The notes under the pieces: generated by a model
Told to the model about the DNA's origin: nothing
What the model saw: only the letters and a program-made list of their open reading frames with translations
Database searches by the model: none
Part shown: positions 12,007 to 24,039 of the stretch, in pieces
How positions within the stretch are numbered: position 1 is the stretch's first letter
Layout: the number at the start of each line of letters is the position of its first letter
Origin: Heligmosomoides polygyrus polygyrus
Lineage: Eukaryota; Nematoda; Chromadorea; Rhabditida; Heligmosomidae
Reading direction: 5' to 3'
Length of the DNA: 64,000 bases
NCBI GenBank assembly: GCA_947396885.1
Contig: CANDYH010000015.1
Location: 1-64,000 of the forward strand
Position numbers and translations under genes: made by a program

Positions 12007-12072
12007 CAGAAAGGCGCCGGCGCCTTCCTGTTTGGCTCAGAGTCGGTCGAGGAGGGCGCCGGCGCCTTTCTG
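12007..12072. repeat. GC-rich hairpin, 18-bp perfect stem
   Basis: 'cagaaaggcgccggcgcc' at 12007-12024 pairs perfectly with 12055-12072 around a 30-base loop. Each arm also contains the self-complementary core ggcgccggcgcc, so alternative cruciforms are possible. It lies about 50 bp past the end of the 258-bp array. Confidence 0.85.
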
Positions 12073-12789
12073 AGGCCGCCGCCACTTAGTCATCTTACTG
12101 AGATGTTTGTTACCGCACCCCTCGGCCGCAGATGGACCTTTTTGGCTTGATTTTTGCTCCGTTTGCATCTCTCTGAGGTCTCTGAGGGCAGGAAGCCGGG
12201 CAAACGCTGAAGATGAAGAAGAAGAAGACTGTTTCCACTTGCGTTTCAGAAATTGAAAAAGGTGTGCTATGAGCGGGGAAGCTGCATCTTCAGAGCTTGC
12301 ATCAAAAAGAACCGACGTAAAAATGAAGGTGTTCAACTGGATAGCTTTCTGATTGAATCAGATTCGCAGAAGTGTGGTCAACGAACCGCTGCAAGTGGTT
12401 GCTGATAATTGCCAAAAGCAAACAACAACTTTTGAAAGATAGCAACTGGTGGGTTTAGTTCCTCACGTTTTTCCCTCAAACGGCACTTAACTAAAACGGC
12501 TTATGTCAAGAATTAGATACGTATTACTGCCATGCAACGGGTAGGCAAAAACTGCCCTTTGCTATTCGGGAACCGTAGATTTTTCGACTCCATGGGTTGT
12601 GCACAAATTTATCCCTGAGATCTATGAATGAGATGATTCCATGATTAAATATCGAAATCGCTTCCTTGACAAATCATGCAAAGAAATGAAATTATAAGAA
12701 GAACGTTTTGAATGCCTTGGGCCTTTTCCCACCATTGTTTCTACTGTTTTAGGTATGATTTTCTTTTCATCACATGGATATCCAAGGCA
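12073..12789. other. No supported gene; serine-run frame
   Basis: A minus-strand frame (12037-12336) includes a run of seven serines encoded by a ttc/gaa-type microsatellite and overlaps the hairpin. It is unlike any family I know. Confidence 0.35.
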
Positions 12790-13060
12790 TATTAGCATCA
12801 GCGTTTGTAGCGGATTTGGAGGAGGTGCCAGCTGTCGCGTGCATCCGATACTAGGTTCCTGGTTCGGAATTCCCACCCAGGCCAACCACGTCCTCCATCC
12901 CTACGGGGTCGTAAAATTGGTACCAGACTTGTCCGGGAAGGAAAGAGTGCTGACTTGTTCATCGGCTGGTCACCGCAAGTCACCGTGTGGCCAAATACGC
13001 ATCCAAGTCGCTTACACGGCATCTCGTAGAAGTAGGATGCGTGGCGCATCCCAAACGGGA
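12790..13060 (-). repeat. Dispersed repeat family B, copy 2 (inverted)
   Basis: Reverse-complement match to 1087-1390. The minus-strand frame here and the plus-strand frame in copy 1 share peptide blocks such as PMNKSAL-(F/Y)-PS, LVPI and RTRNLVS, showing that the two copies descend from one sequence. Confidence 0.65.
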
Positions 13061-13485
13061 TTGACTAACCAGTAGCAGCGGTAGGTACCTGTTTCAGAGA
13101 TCCATAGGTCGGGTTCATGAACCACTTCACCCAGGGTTATCTGGGTAGAGGGTAGAAATTAAATCATTACCTGGAATTCGCAAAAGCGTGGAGATGGGTG
13201 GATGGTGGGGTAGAGTTGTGTCATTCACTTAATTATACCATTTTCACGTCGAATTGCGCACTTTTCAAACCAAACTGGACACTCTTCTAATCCAGCTTAA
13301 AGATTTTTGAAAACAAAGCGATCTCTTCCAAATCGAATAGGCCTTGACGCAGGTTAAATTACAGACTCAATAAGATGGTTAGAATAATTTTTTGTTCAAG
13401 GAAAATTTGGTACAGTTTTTCTTAATTTTTGAGTTTATCTGCCCCAATAAGCGTAATATTTTCGTAAAATTTGTATTTTCATAGA
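13061..13485. other. Spacer, no gene seen
   Basis: No supported gene or named repeat. Confidence 0.4.
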
Positions 13486-13800
13486 AAAACAATAAATTAA
13501 AATTTGTCTTAAAGCGAAGCAAAAAAGCAAGCATATAACGCATTAAAAGATTAGCGCTAAAAGAGTTAGTCCCAACTTTATTTGATTGGTAGTGTAAATT
13601 CCACTTACATGAACACTCAAAATAAGGTGTTTTTACAGTTGTTTTTGTGTTGTCGTTAACAGGTGTCAAACTTCATGCAAAATAAAGTCTGGTATTAATC
13701 GAATAAAAAACGACAACGTCTTGGACGAGGGCGTGGCGCATTCTGTTTTTGGCACTAAAAATGGCCTCTCTGCTCTTTACAGCAAGCTTTGGACCATTGT
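13486..13800 (-). repeat. Dispersed repeat family A, copy 4 (inverted)
   Basis: Contains 'gataacaggtgtcaaac'-like and 'tagtgtaaattccact' blocks that are the reverse complement of 196-500. It ends in 'gagggcgtggcgcattctg'. Confidence 0.6.
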
Positions 13801-13914
13801 TTTTCCTTAAAAATGGAAATTTTGTAGTTCCTTAAAAAAAAATTTTATAGAATTTTAAACAGTTTCGATTTTGAAGAGTATGTTTTGATTCCAAAAGCAT
13901 TAGGATAGCTTAGA

Positions 13915-14035
13915 AGTGGTGTCCAATTTAAAATGATATATATCATATCATCGAGTACCAAACCTGCCGTCTGTCCACTATTCTTCGTTGCTAAACTCGT
14001 TGATGACGATTTACCTCAAACTTGGGTAATTAAAC
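13915..14035 (-). ncRNA. SL1-like spliced-leader RNA gene or pseudogene
   Basis: Minus strand 14035-14015 reads GTTTAATTACCCAAGTTTGA plus G, identical to SL1 positions 2-22, followed at once by 'gtaaat', the donor expected of an SL RNA gene. The first base of SL1 is T here instead of G. The following about 100 bases hold no convincing Sm site (AATTTTTGG) or closing stem-loop, and no 5S rRNA was seen nearby. It may be a decayed SL1 gene or an unusual variant. The span is the length an SL RNA would need, not a demonstrated transcript. Confidence 0.45.
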
Positions 14036-14984
14036 ACACAGTATGAAACCATCTCATATACAATATGGTGTGATGAGAGCACCTTAAATGCATAGTATGA
14101 GAAGCTAGCTTGAAAAAATGAAAAGGGAAATGAGGTGAGCACAATACCAATTTACCATATAACTGTCTTTTATAGTGTGTTTTTTGTTTGCCCAGTGCTA
14201 TGATCTGATAGTGCTCGAAGCCAAATCCTATCACACGAATCATTCCGTAGTCGCGAGAAAGTCACGATAAACCCATTATCTTGTCAATCATGATTCCGTC
14301 CTCAGGAGCACCTCCAGTTCAGGTTTGTTGGGCTTGTCTCCACCTGGAAGCAGTGCTAACGGCACTAACCAATCCCGCTGTCGGACAGGCAAGGCGTTTC
14401 ACCCCAAAGAGTGATTATAGGACAGTTTGAATGCGGTTTGAAAGAAGAGGAGACGCATTGAGGCCGAGGCCTAGAGACACATTCAAGAGGTAGTGCAAGC
14501 TGCGTGTGAGGCCTAGATTCGCTAACTGTGCCAGGCTGTACTTTTTTCCGTACGAGACTTATCTGAGAACGGTAACTAACTGACTTTTCCGTCAGCTGGT
14601 GAACACAAGCCATTTCATAGGCCAAATACGTATTTAAATTGCCTCCACGATGCGATAGAAGAGTAGAGTGCATGGCGCATCCCAAAAAGAATTTTATGTT
14701 TCCTTCCTTAGCAATTTCATGACAGTAAAGAGAAACTGTAGAATTTTGTGACAGTATGGCTTTTAAGGAAGAGTTGGTTAACAATTTTATGATATTATTT
14801 CATCGAACATTGATTCCAAAACTTGTAACATTCTACTACGACGGACTTCATACTTTATCCATTAGTTTTGTAGAGGCGCAATTATTGGAAATTAATTTTA
14901 ATAATTATATTATGTTAGGTTGCCGTAGTCTTATTCTCTTCTATCACATCCTGAATAGTGAAAATATCTTCGAAAATTGTTGCT
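14036..14984. other. Intergenic, with a family B fragment
   Basis: 14560-14690 holds a minus-strand family B fragment ('gagtgcatggcgcatccc'). Otherwise no supported gene. Confidence 0.4.
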
Positions 14985-15210
14985 CAGTCGGAGGTGGCGC
15001 CGACTATCGTCTATATCTCGAATTAGGTCCTTGACTCGGATTTCCATCCTAGGCCAACTAAACTTCCATCCCTACGGAATCGGTAAATTGATCCGGACTT
15101 GTCTGGGAAGTACATCGGCTGACCACAGCAAGGTATTGTGTGGCCAACTACGACTCAACTCGTGTTCACGATTTCCGGTAGAAATAGAATGCGTGGCGCA
15201 TCTCAACGGG
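14985..15210 (-). repeat. Dispersed repeat family B, diverged inverted copy
   Basis: Recognisable by 'ggaggtggcgccgactatcg', 'tccctacggaatcgg' and 'cttgtctgggaag', in the same orientation as the 12790 copy but with more substitutions and a deletion. Confidence 0.55.
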
Positions 15211-15548
15211 GATCGACCTACGCTATTCCAGGTCCCCTGTTTTCGAATACAGTATGGATTCCTCAACGGGTGTTCGGTAGAAACAATTCTTCCCAGCAGC
15301 TCGAGCGATGCACCTGACGATTGAGACCCGTACGGACGTAGGCAAGCAGCAGCAGCAGCACAGCACACGAAGAATCGGCAGACTCTCATCGCGAGCCACC
15401 CCTCTGTAGTACCTGATACCACAGCACTAACTGTCACGATCATCGCACATCTACTCACTTCACAACTAAGACAAACAACAATGAACCACACAGATACTTT
15501 ATTCGCAGAACACATGGCGACTCTCTGCTTCGTAGCTGGAGCAATTGT
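15211..15548. other. Spacer with CAG microsatellite
   Basis: A short 'agcagcagcagcagca' run lies at about 15345-15360. No gene is supported before the H4 3' stem-loop. Confidence 0.5.
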
Positions 15549-15564
15549 GGCCCTAAAGAGGGCC
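15549..15564 (-). terminator. Histone mRNA 3' stem-loop (for H4)
   Basis: Minus strand reads GGCCCTCTTTAGGGCC, a perfect 6-bp stem with a CTTT loop, preceded by a CTAACCCAAA leader. This is the nematode replication-dependent histone 3' processing element, bound by SLBP. It lies 42 bases past the H4 stop. Confidence 0.9.
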
Positions 15565-15606
15565 TTTGGGTTAGATGAATAGCGTGAGTCTCGTTGCGAG
15601 AGCTTC

Positions 15607-15918
<312 letters not shown>

Positions 15919-15977
15919 AGCGACGATTCGATTGAGTAGTACTCACGAGTGAGATATGATCGAGGAGGCGCGCGCCG

Positions 15978-15985
15978 CTTATATA
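15978..15985 (-). promoter_or_regulatory. TATA box of the H4 gene
   Basis: Minus strand reads TATATAAG, about 60-70 bases before the H4 ATG, in a GC-rich context typical of compact histone promoters. Confidence 0.7.
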
Positions 15986-15989
15986 GGCC

Positions 15990-16964
15990 ACGGCTGCTCG
16001 TCGCCGGGTCATCACGCGGGGACCCCTCCCCCGTGAAGCTTCGAACGACTCCCCGTCGGTGCAACAGAACACTGTACGCGGTTACGGTAGTGGATATTGG
16101 AGAACCGACCCGCCGAGACGGATCTTCCTCATCAAACATCTGAACTGGTATCACCAGGAAACTCAGGTAGAAGCTATCTTGCGCTTTTGAGATACATGGA
16201 AGGTGAAGGTGTTTTTTTGTACAGTTCGTGGTACTGGACGGGAGCTGATGCTCGTATCAAGACTGCAACAGAATGTTCGTATGCATATTCTCCTAGGCTC
16301 CAGTCATAGAGCTAGGCAATCTGGGGATGTGACGAACACACCACTTTACGAAGGAAAACCCACAAGTCCCACGCACGGCGCAACCGTACCCCATGCCCCA
16401 CTCTTTGCAAACGAATTCTTCCACAGCGCGGATCGGCCCACCCCTCCGGGGGAATAAGAATGATCAGAAGAATGGGAAGAGGGGAGCGAGCAATGCAAGG
16501 ATACGAGGGCTAAATCGAAAATGTCTAGTCGAATCGTGAAGCGGTAGAACTGTGGCTGAAGGGCACTTCATCAACAAAACAGAACACGCAGAGCCGTTTT
16601 CATTCTGCTTTGGCAAAGAATACTCCTTTTTTACCTGTCCCGTTCATCAAGACTGTTAGCCGAGCCCGAGTGATCCCGGCAACTCTAAGCTAAGGCGTAG
16701 GCAAATTTTATTCGTCGATGTCAGAAGGAAGAGACTAGTCTACGTCTGCTGGCTTCGCTCTTCCAGCTCGACTGAGATCTGAACTCGTCGCGATCGCTTA
16801 AAAAAACTTCGCCTCTTCCTCAGTGATATTCCCTATCGACAGAACCCGATGCCCGCAATTTTCACAGAGGGCTCATACACAAAAACAACATGCGAACGAC
16901 TATAGCAAACTGTTTATTCAATCAATACAGACACATTTTCGATTCGTGTAGCAGAGGCAGATGT
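15990..16964. other. H4 upstream region, no further gene seen
   Basis: No H3 or other histone coding sequence could be found in this spacer. Frames on both strands are short and overlapping. Confidence 0.4.
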
Positions 16965-17020
16965 GGTCCTAAAGAGGGCCGTTGGGTTAGATGATGGCGT
17001 ACGCCGCGAGCAATTTACTT
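16965..17020 (-). pseudogene. 3' end of a minus-strand histone gene, probably H2B: stop, 3' UTR and stem-loop only
   Basis: Reading minus, 17020-17015 is AAG TAA (a terminal Lys and stop, as in H2B ...SSK), followed by a short UTR, CATCTAACCCAAC, then GGCCCTCTTTAGGACC (16980-16965), a histone stem-loop with one mismatched pair. The stop-to-hairpin spacing is 34 bases, matching the 33 of H2A next door and close to the 42 of H4. Everything upstream of the last codon is gone, because plus-strand H2A sequence begins at 17021. Assignment to H2B rests on the usual divergent H2A/H2B pairing plus two codons, so it is inference. Confidence 0.6.
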
Positions 17021-17221
17021 GCTGAGGTGCTCGAGCTAGCCGGTAACGCCGCTCGCGACAACAAGAAGACCAGGATCAACCTTCACCATCTGCAGCTCAC
17101 TGTCCGCAACGATGAGGAGCTCAACGAGCTTCTCTCCGGTGTGACCATCGCTCAGGGAGGTGTTCTGCCTAACATCCAGGCGGTGCTCCTGCCCAAGAAC
17201 ACCGCCGGTGACAAGGAATAA
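17021..17221 (+). pseudogene. Histone H2A, C-terminal half only
   Basis: From 17021 the plus strand encodes [20 protein letters not shown] and continues with canonical H2A to [20 protein letters not shown] and a TAA at 17219-17221. The first about 58 residues, including the tail and helix 1, are missing. The open frame extends back to an ATG at 16991, but those codons are the reverse complement of the neighbouring histone 3' UTR. Several near-invariant positions are altered (INPRHLQLA has become INLHHLQLT, and NKLL has become NELL). A dead fragment produced by deletion is most likely. An assembly join is the alternative. Confidence 0.85.
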
Positions 17222-17253
17222 ACGCACTCTCGTGCTCTCTCATCTAACCCAAT

Positions 17254-17269
17254 GGCCCTCTTTAGAACC
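17254..17269 (+). terminator. Histone 3' stem-loop of H2A, degenerate
   Basis: GGCCCTCTTTAGAACC, preceded by CATCTAACCCAAT, 32 bases after the H2A stop. Two of the six stem pairs are mismatched (C opposite A), consistent with loss of constraint. An AATAAA follows at about 17326-17331. Confidence 0.75.
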
Positions 17270-17353
17270 ACATATGTGTAATCGCACGAATCCAATTTGA
17301 GAAACGATTGGTTGAACAAATCTTGTAATAAACTATTGTTGCAACGTGTGTAA

Positions 17354-17947
17354 TTGGAGGAAATTGAGGCATCGTCGTCATCACAGAAAGCTCAGAATCC
17401 GGCTTCTGCTACTGGTACCACGAATGCCGCAGAAGTCGCTAAGAAGGATCGTGCAAGAGAGCAAGTTAAGCAGCAGCCATCGTCGGGGGCAGAAGTGGCT
17501 GCGAGCTCTTGGTTCAAGCTTAGTGATGGTGGTCTGAAGGAGGACTCGCCTGACAGCAAAGTCTCGTCAGCCGCAGGTCCATCTTCCAGTCTTCAAACGA
17601 ACGAAGCCTCTACACAGAACGACGCTTTGGAAAAAAAAAAGCAATCGTGGACAGAATCCTTCGGCAAGAGATTTGACACTTTTGATAAGGCTCTTAGTGA
17701 GCTGGGATTGAGTGGTCTGCGCTCAGACAAATCTTCAGTGTCCTGGAAGAAATACTTGAAAAAGGAGAAAGCGCTCCTAAAGAAATTGGATCGAAACGCG
17801 TTCTTCGGGTCTATGGAGCAGTACGAGAACGAACGCGCGGTATGTCAGAAGTGTTTGGTGGAGGAGATGGCGAAGTATGAGATGGAGCCTCGTACTTCGC
17901 CATCTCCTCCAACGTTAGGTGACCTCGAAACCTCAGTCCTGAGGTAA
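17354..17947 (+). CDS. Unrecognised lysine/serine-rich reading frame without ATG
   Basis: A 198-codon frame opens directly after a TAA at 17351-17353, beginning with TTG rather than ATG. The first in-frame ATG is near 17812. The product is low-complexity (SSSSQ, KKDRAREQVKQQ) with a basic stretch WKKYLKKEKALLKKLD. Its last part is built from two adjacent hairpins (17860-17910 and 17913-17963), so the C-terminus is repeat-derived. It may be an exon of a broken gene or a chance frame. I assign no function. Confidence 0.3.
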   Translation: MEEIEASSSSQKAQNPASATGTTNAAEVAKKDRAREQVKQQPSSGAEVAASSWFKLSDGGLKEDSPDSKVSSAAGPSSSLQTNEASTQNDALEKKKQSWTESFGKRFDTFDKALSELGLSGLRSDKSSVSWKKYLKKEKALLKKLDRNAFFGSMEQYENERAVCQKCLVEEMAKYEMEPRTSPSPPTLGDLETSVLR

Positions 17948-17963
17948 TCGAGGTCACCTAACG
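17860..17963. repeat. Two back-to-back perfect hairpins
   Basis: Hairpin 1: the 18-base arm at 17860-17877 (ggaggagatggcgaagta) is exactly complementary to 17893-17910, loop 15. Hairpin 2: 17913-17928 (cgttaggtgacctcga) is exactly complementary to 17948-17963, with an inner 7-bp stem acctcag/ctgaggt at 17930-17945. Nearly all of 104 bases can be base-paired. Such perfection implies a recent origin by templated inversion or a small fold-back insertion. Confidence 0.9.
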
Positions 17964-18107
17964 CTAACCTGGCCTATCCGCAGGACATTGTAGAGGTGGC
18001 CGGCGAGTAGGCCTTATCCTAACCTGAGGGAAAACGCCTGGGGGGGGGAGTGGAAGTAACTGAGTTGGCGCGAGTGCAGAGGTGCTAATTACTATTATTC
18101 TTTATAA

Positions 18108-19041
<934 letters not shown>

Positions 19042-22000
19042 CGATGGTAATGCGGCTCAAGAAGAAGAAGAGGGGAGTGGTTCTTCGGTTATGGCCGTCC
19101 CGCTGTCAGATGTTTTCTTCCGAATTGCTCATGTGAGCTCTGCAAGGGTATCACCGAGTAAGGTGCATGTTCTTGTTCTCTCATTTTGAATTGCTGACTC
19201 GTGACTTTATCCTTTACTCATTCGGGTGAGATTCATTCTTATTCGTCGAATGAAGTGTCCTGCAAAGCAACGTCCGCTCCAACAAAGACGCAGAGTGATT
19301 TGTCTCTTTGTCTATGCAACAACTGCTGGTTCTAACGGGTGCTGATGGAGAGATCATATTCGCCCTAGCAAGGAGAAAAGCGATGTATGTGTCTCCCACA
19401 TTTTGAAAAGGGACCGTTGAAATCTTAGGAGAAGCAGGAGGTTAGGGTGAGTGTGCTAAAGGGCCGTGCCCCATGTGGTCGATGTCAACATTTCTCTGAT
19501 ATTGAGAGAAGTTTGCATTGGTTGCGTGGTAAACTGAAGACACTCACGCTTTGTAAGATGAACCGAACCTCAAAACGGGAGTACCTATTGATTTCTAACG
19601 AGGATCGTAAGCTTCAAGCATAGGTTACTTGTAAAATTTAGCATCTAAAGAAATTATTAGCATCTAAAGCAATTCCTAGCGAATAAAATATATAATAACT
19701 TTAACAAAAATTCTTTTGAAGAAATACTGGAAAGACTTCTACCACAAGATCTATCACGAGAGTGAAATACTAAGCTTGGCTAATCACTACAGAATGCGTC
19801 ATGGATCAGTTTCTTCAGATCTCAATTGAACGTTTCGGAGGGGATTCGATTGGTTGGTAAATCTAGGAAGTGAACGTGGAAGACTAGTGGTGTCTAAAAA
19901 GTTCTTTATCAGTTTTTTGACATTGAAGACCTGGAATTCTGTTCAGACCGGAATCGATCTCAGGGATTTATGTCGATTCATGCGTGCAAAGCAACATCTG
20001 TTGTCGATTTTGTAAGAAACACACGGTGTCAAAGGGTCTGCGCAAAAGGCTATACAAAGTAGATAGCCTGAGGCAAAGCTCAGAAGACTTTTCTTTTTGA
20101 AACAGCATCTCCTGTCTAGACACAATCGGCGCAGAAGTGCGAAAGACCCGCTTGGAACTGGGTAATGTTTTCCAGCGTTTCACGCCGTCCGCTCTTCGTC
20201 TGGACAGGTCTGATTGATTAGACCAATAAATAGGCGATAAAACGCTACTGGAGAATCTACGCAGATGACTTGACTGGTTCGAGCGCTTATATGTGGATCT
20301 ACATATGTATGGGAAGAAGAACAAGGAATGCTCCACGCATGCCACGTTCGTTCACAGAAAACTTGCTCGTAGCGATGTCACCAACTGAAGACCGGTTAGT
20401 GCAGAGCAATCAGGAACTGGAGAAGTTATTCCAGAAGATATGCGCTACGTAGATACCATGAAGGTACAAACGCTCGGACAGCTTCGCTGTGAACCAGATA
20501 TGAGCTCAAAGAACTGCCAGCCAAGCAAAGGATGTTCGCACTTTTCGCTTCTACTAATCCACAAACTTGCTTACGGTCGAAACCTAGCCCGTTTGACTAG
20601 GCGAAGATGTATATGAGGCTTGAGGTGACGCCGTCGATTGAATATCACATTCTGAACTATGCCCTAGGCGAACAGAGGTCCTTAGGACATGTAACGGCTA
20701 CTAATGGAGAAGATGCACGGATCTGATTCCACAAGTCACTCGAGTGATGAACATTTGTTTTCTACTCTTGCTTTCATGCTGAGCATTGCTCTCCACTAAT
20801 GTCAAGTACTTTGGGCATTGAGAGCAACTGTCTAGTGGATTTTAAAGAGACAAATATACCCAACGATTGAACCTTTTTTAACTTTAAGGTGAGCTTTTTA
20901 CCTTTCTTGTGGCTGAAAAATATAATATTATGGTAGCTTTTTAAAATCAGGAAAATAATAGATTTTCAAAACAAATACTAACTTTTAAATTTGTGGCAAA
21001 GACTTGATGGAATGGAGAAAATGTAAAGAAACTAGCGACGCAAGGAACTTCCTAAAAAGAAGCAAAAGAAGAGATATGTGACTATTTGAGGAAGACGAAC
21101 ATTGAAGTTCCATTCACAAAGGAAATGAAATACAAAGCGCAGAATAAAGATTTAAAATGAAAAACAAGCAGAAATATCAAAAAACCTTAGCGGCATTCAG
21201 CTAGATAGATGGAATAGAGAAAGCAGTGGCATAAATCACTCCTTTGTGATGCGATACGCAATTTATAATTGGCGGATATCATGCGTGCCTTTGTAAGCAT
21301 ACTTGAGCTGTGTAATGCTTTTCAAAAGGCATCAGAATTACGGTAGAGAAATCAGAGTCTACCTTTCTGAGGAATCCATGCTTTCAATTCGCCGATGGAA
21401 TGATGAAGTCCAACCGGAAATCGCTTCAGTAAGTGCAGGGAGACGTCTTTCTAATGCATTACATGTATCCAACACTAATGCGTGGTGGTGTACAGACTGA
21501 GCCAAGAATCTGTGAACGATTTCTGGCCTTTGATTTCTACTAAATGGAAAAGAACTTTGTTCACTAATAGAGAAGATTGCTCTTCTAGGGGATTTCTCCT
21601 GTAATGTCATTTGGTTGTGTATCATGTCAGTTACTGAATGCTTGATCCTCACTCCTACGGAACGACATTTTTGCCTTTCTGCCCCCCGCAAACAGTCGCT
21701 AAAACATCCTTATTCTCCAGAAAAATTATGCATGCTACCACTTAACGATTGAGAAATGAAGGCGCCCCTGGTGAATTGAAAGCTCAGCGCTGAATTATGA
21801 AAACTTCCAGTTTAATGCAGTGATTTGGAAAGGCGGTTTGTGAAAGCTGTGGTCTAGAAACTCGGCGAAAAAATCATCGTCTTCCTAGAAAATCAACATT
21901 TCAGAACTTCATGCCTACAATTTCTCAAGAAGTAATTGTTTTTCTTTGAGGATGTCCTAGTGACCAGAACCGATAATGCACCTCATGACCCTAGATTGCG

Positions 22001-22319
22001 CCCAACAAGCACAGCTGGGTGGAGAAATTTTGAAGAATTTTGAAGAATTCCAAGTTTTTAAAGTTCCAAATGAAACTCTTTACTAAAGAAGTTTTTTCCT
22101 AGAGGTGTTATTTCTAGAGAAAATCAATGCCGGTTGTAAGCTTGGAACATATGCAGCAAATAAAAATGCAATTTAGCAGTGCCTGCAAAACACCCACTGA
22201 ATTTGTTGATTTCGACAATGCATTCTAAGCAGTAAAAAAAGGATAACGATAAAGGACGGTGTTATTCAATCTATTATTTTGTCAATCTATTATTCTAGTG
22301 GGGATTTATTATTCTATTA
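19042..22319. other. Anonymous DNA, no supported gene
   Basis: About 3.3 kb with only short frames. No named repeat or RNA was recognised. A small inverted repeat ggtctgattgattagacc lies near 20206-20223. Confidence 0.4.
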
Positions 22320-22565
22320 ATTGGTGCGCCACGCCTTGTATTTCTACAGGATGTCGTGTAGGCGATTTTGAATATGTATTCGGTCATACAATGACATGCG
22401 GTGGCCAACAGATGAACAGGCCTGCTCTCCATCCTTCCCAGACAACTCTTTTACCAGTTCACCGAGCCCGGAGGGATGGAAGACTTAGTCGGCGTGGCGG
22501 GAAATCCGAACCAAGAAACTGGCATCGGATGCACGCCACAGCCGGCGTGTTCTTCGACATGCGTT
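22320..22565 (+). repeat. Dispersed repeat family B, copy 3
   Basis: Starts at 'ggtgcgccacgccttgtatt' and runs to 'ggcatcggatgcacgccac'. Same orientation as 1087-1390 and about equally complete. Confidence 0.65.
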
Positions 22566-23540
22566 CTCAAAGATGTACTCAAAATAAGCAAAAATGATCA
22601 GAACAATACGTGCCCTTTCATCTGACATCTCCCATTGATTGTGAAGTTACAAGTTTACTGAGCGGAGTCTACGCTCATTCTCCTTCACAACAGCGGCAGG
22701 ATTTGTTCAGAACCTTTATATTCTTAAGCGAAAACCTAAGACATGGATACATATGAACAGTTTCACGTCCAATTGGGCACTCTTCGAGGTAAACCAAAAA
22801 TTCGGAGCATAAAATATGGATGTATATGAAAACGTTGGAAATCGGATCCATCAGAAGTGTCGTATTTGCTTTTAATCGCCTTTTAATAAGCTCCCTATCT
22901 CTCCCTTGGTGGAACCAAAGGAATATGGGCTTACTCGGTATCATCTCGAAGGATCTGATAGGCAGACACGATCGCGTCCAGCGTCGGTGATACCGGATGG
23001 TCCCTATGCTTAAGAAAGTCCCTCAGTTGACTGCACTTTGGCAGAAGCGCCTCATCGAGTGCTCGGCACTGACAGCTATTGCGAAATACGGGCGCGCGCC
23101 AACTTTAAAGTTGCTGACGAGCTCTCCATTGATGACTCATAGTTACAGTGGAAGCGACTATGAATCAGCAAGGGAGGGTTCGCGAGGAACTGTGCGAGAA
23201 ACTCGTAGCATAAAATGGAGATGATGGGGCTTGGGAAAGACGGTAATAGATGCTAAGCCCAAGTACGCTGGAACGCTATGAATGCTATACGCCGTTAAGG
23301 CTATCGACTGCGCCACGCATTTCACGAAAGCTTTCCTATCGAGTTAGGATATCCCGTATGGCTCCTAAAGCTGAAGACCCCGGATGAGGCCTTCAGCGAG
23401 GCCTGACGCTTACCACCCAACACCTACTGCACTGACAGGTTGTCGATTAGCGTGGCCCTGTACAAAGCACGCGCGACTGCGCCTCTCCATCATTTGCCCA
23501 GGACATTGTTGCACCGCAATCGCTTATATCAAGCGGATCG
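22566..23540. other. Anonymous DNA, no supported gene
   Basis: One minus-strand frame of 89 codons (22675-22944) has no recognisable family. Nothing else was seen. Confidence 0.35.
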
Positions 23541-23850
23541 CTAGCAAATCCTCCGAATGCCAACGTTCCAGCTGCGGGCGGTTAGACCATGCATCAGATT
23601 CACAATAACTCCGACCAGAGGATGATGTTCAAGGTGAAGCTCAGCAACACCGACGACTATCGTGTCCCTCCGATCTTCGGCTTCGTCGACGCGTCGTCCA
23701 ACGCCAACATTGAAGTCATACGTAAGAGCGGAGCACCGAGGAATGATCGTAGTGGTCCAGCTTGTCCCGCCGCCGCAGGACGCCTTGTCCTGGCTCCGCA
23801 GGACGACCGTACGCGTGAAGAATCCCTCCCATCAGTATAGCAACCGTTAG
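23541..23850 (+). pseudogene. MSP-domain sperm-specific protein (SSP-like), broken
   Basis: Frame 1 reads LANPPNANVPAAGG, then an in-frame TAG at 23583-23585, then NNSDQRMMFKVKLSNTDDYR and VPPIFGFVDASSNANIEV. This is the pattern of small nematode SSP/MSP-domain proteins (an N-terminal PPAATLPAAGG-like start, FKVK..N...YR, GFVDP). Near 23741-23750 the frame shifts: the expected continuation MIVVVQLVPPPQDA is in another frame. MSP-domain proteins act in sperm motility and signalling and are restricted to nematodes. One nonsense codon and one frameshift in about 100 codons mark it as a pseudogene. No neighbouring exon was found. Confidence 0.7.
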
Positions 23851-24039
23851 CACCTCCGCCATGTTCTCGAGTGCAGTGATTGAGAGGAGAAACATCTAGG
23901 ATGCAACAGTAACATCGACGGTTAACTTTGGGTGTGACGAAGGAGCACCTCAAGGAGGCTAGTTTAGGCGCTATGACCGGGAATACTCGGAGAGTAGGAC
24001 GACCACAACGAAAAAATATTAGCAGTCTGTCTCCAATGT

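Noticed and set aside
14365..15515. Minus-strand frames of 139 and 147 codons before H4
   Set aside because: They run through family B fragments and a CAG microsatellite and show no domain.
16991..17020. ATG at 16991 as the true start of a short H2A
   Set aside because: These codons are the reverse complement of the neighbouring histone 3' UTR and do not resemble H2A.
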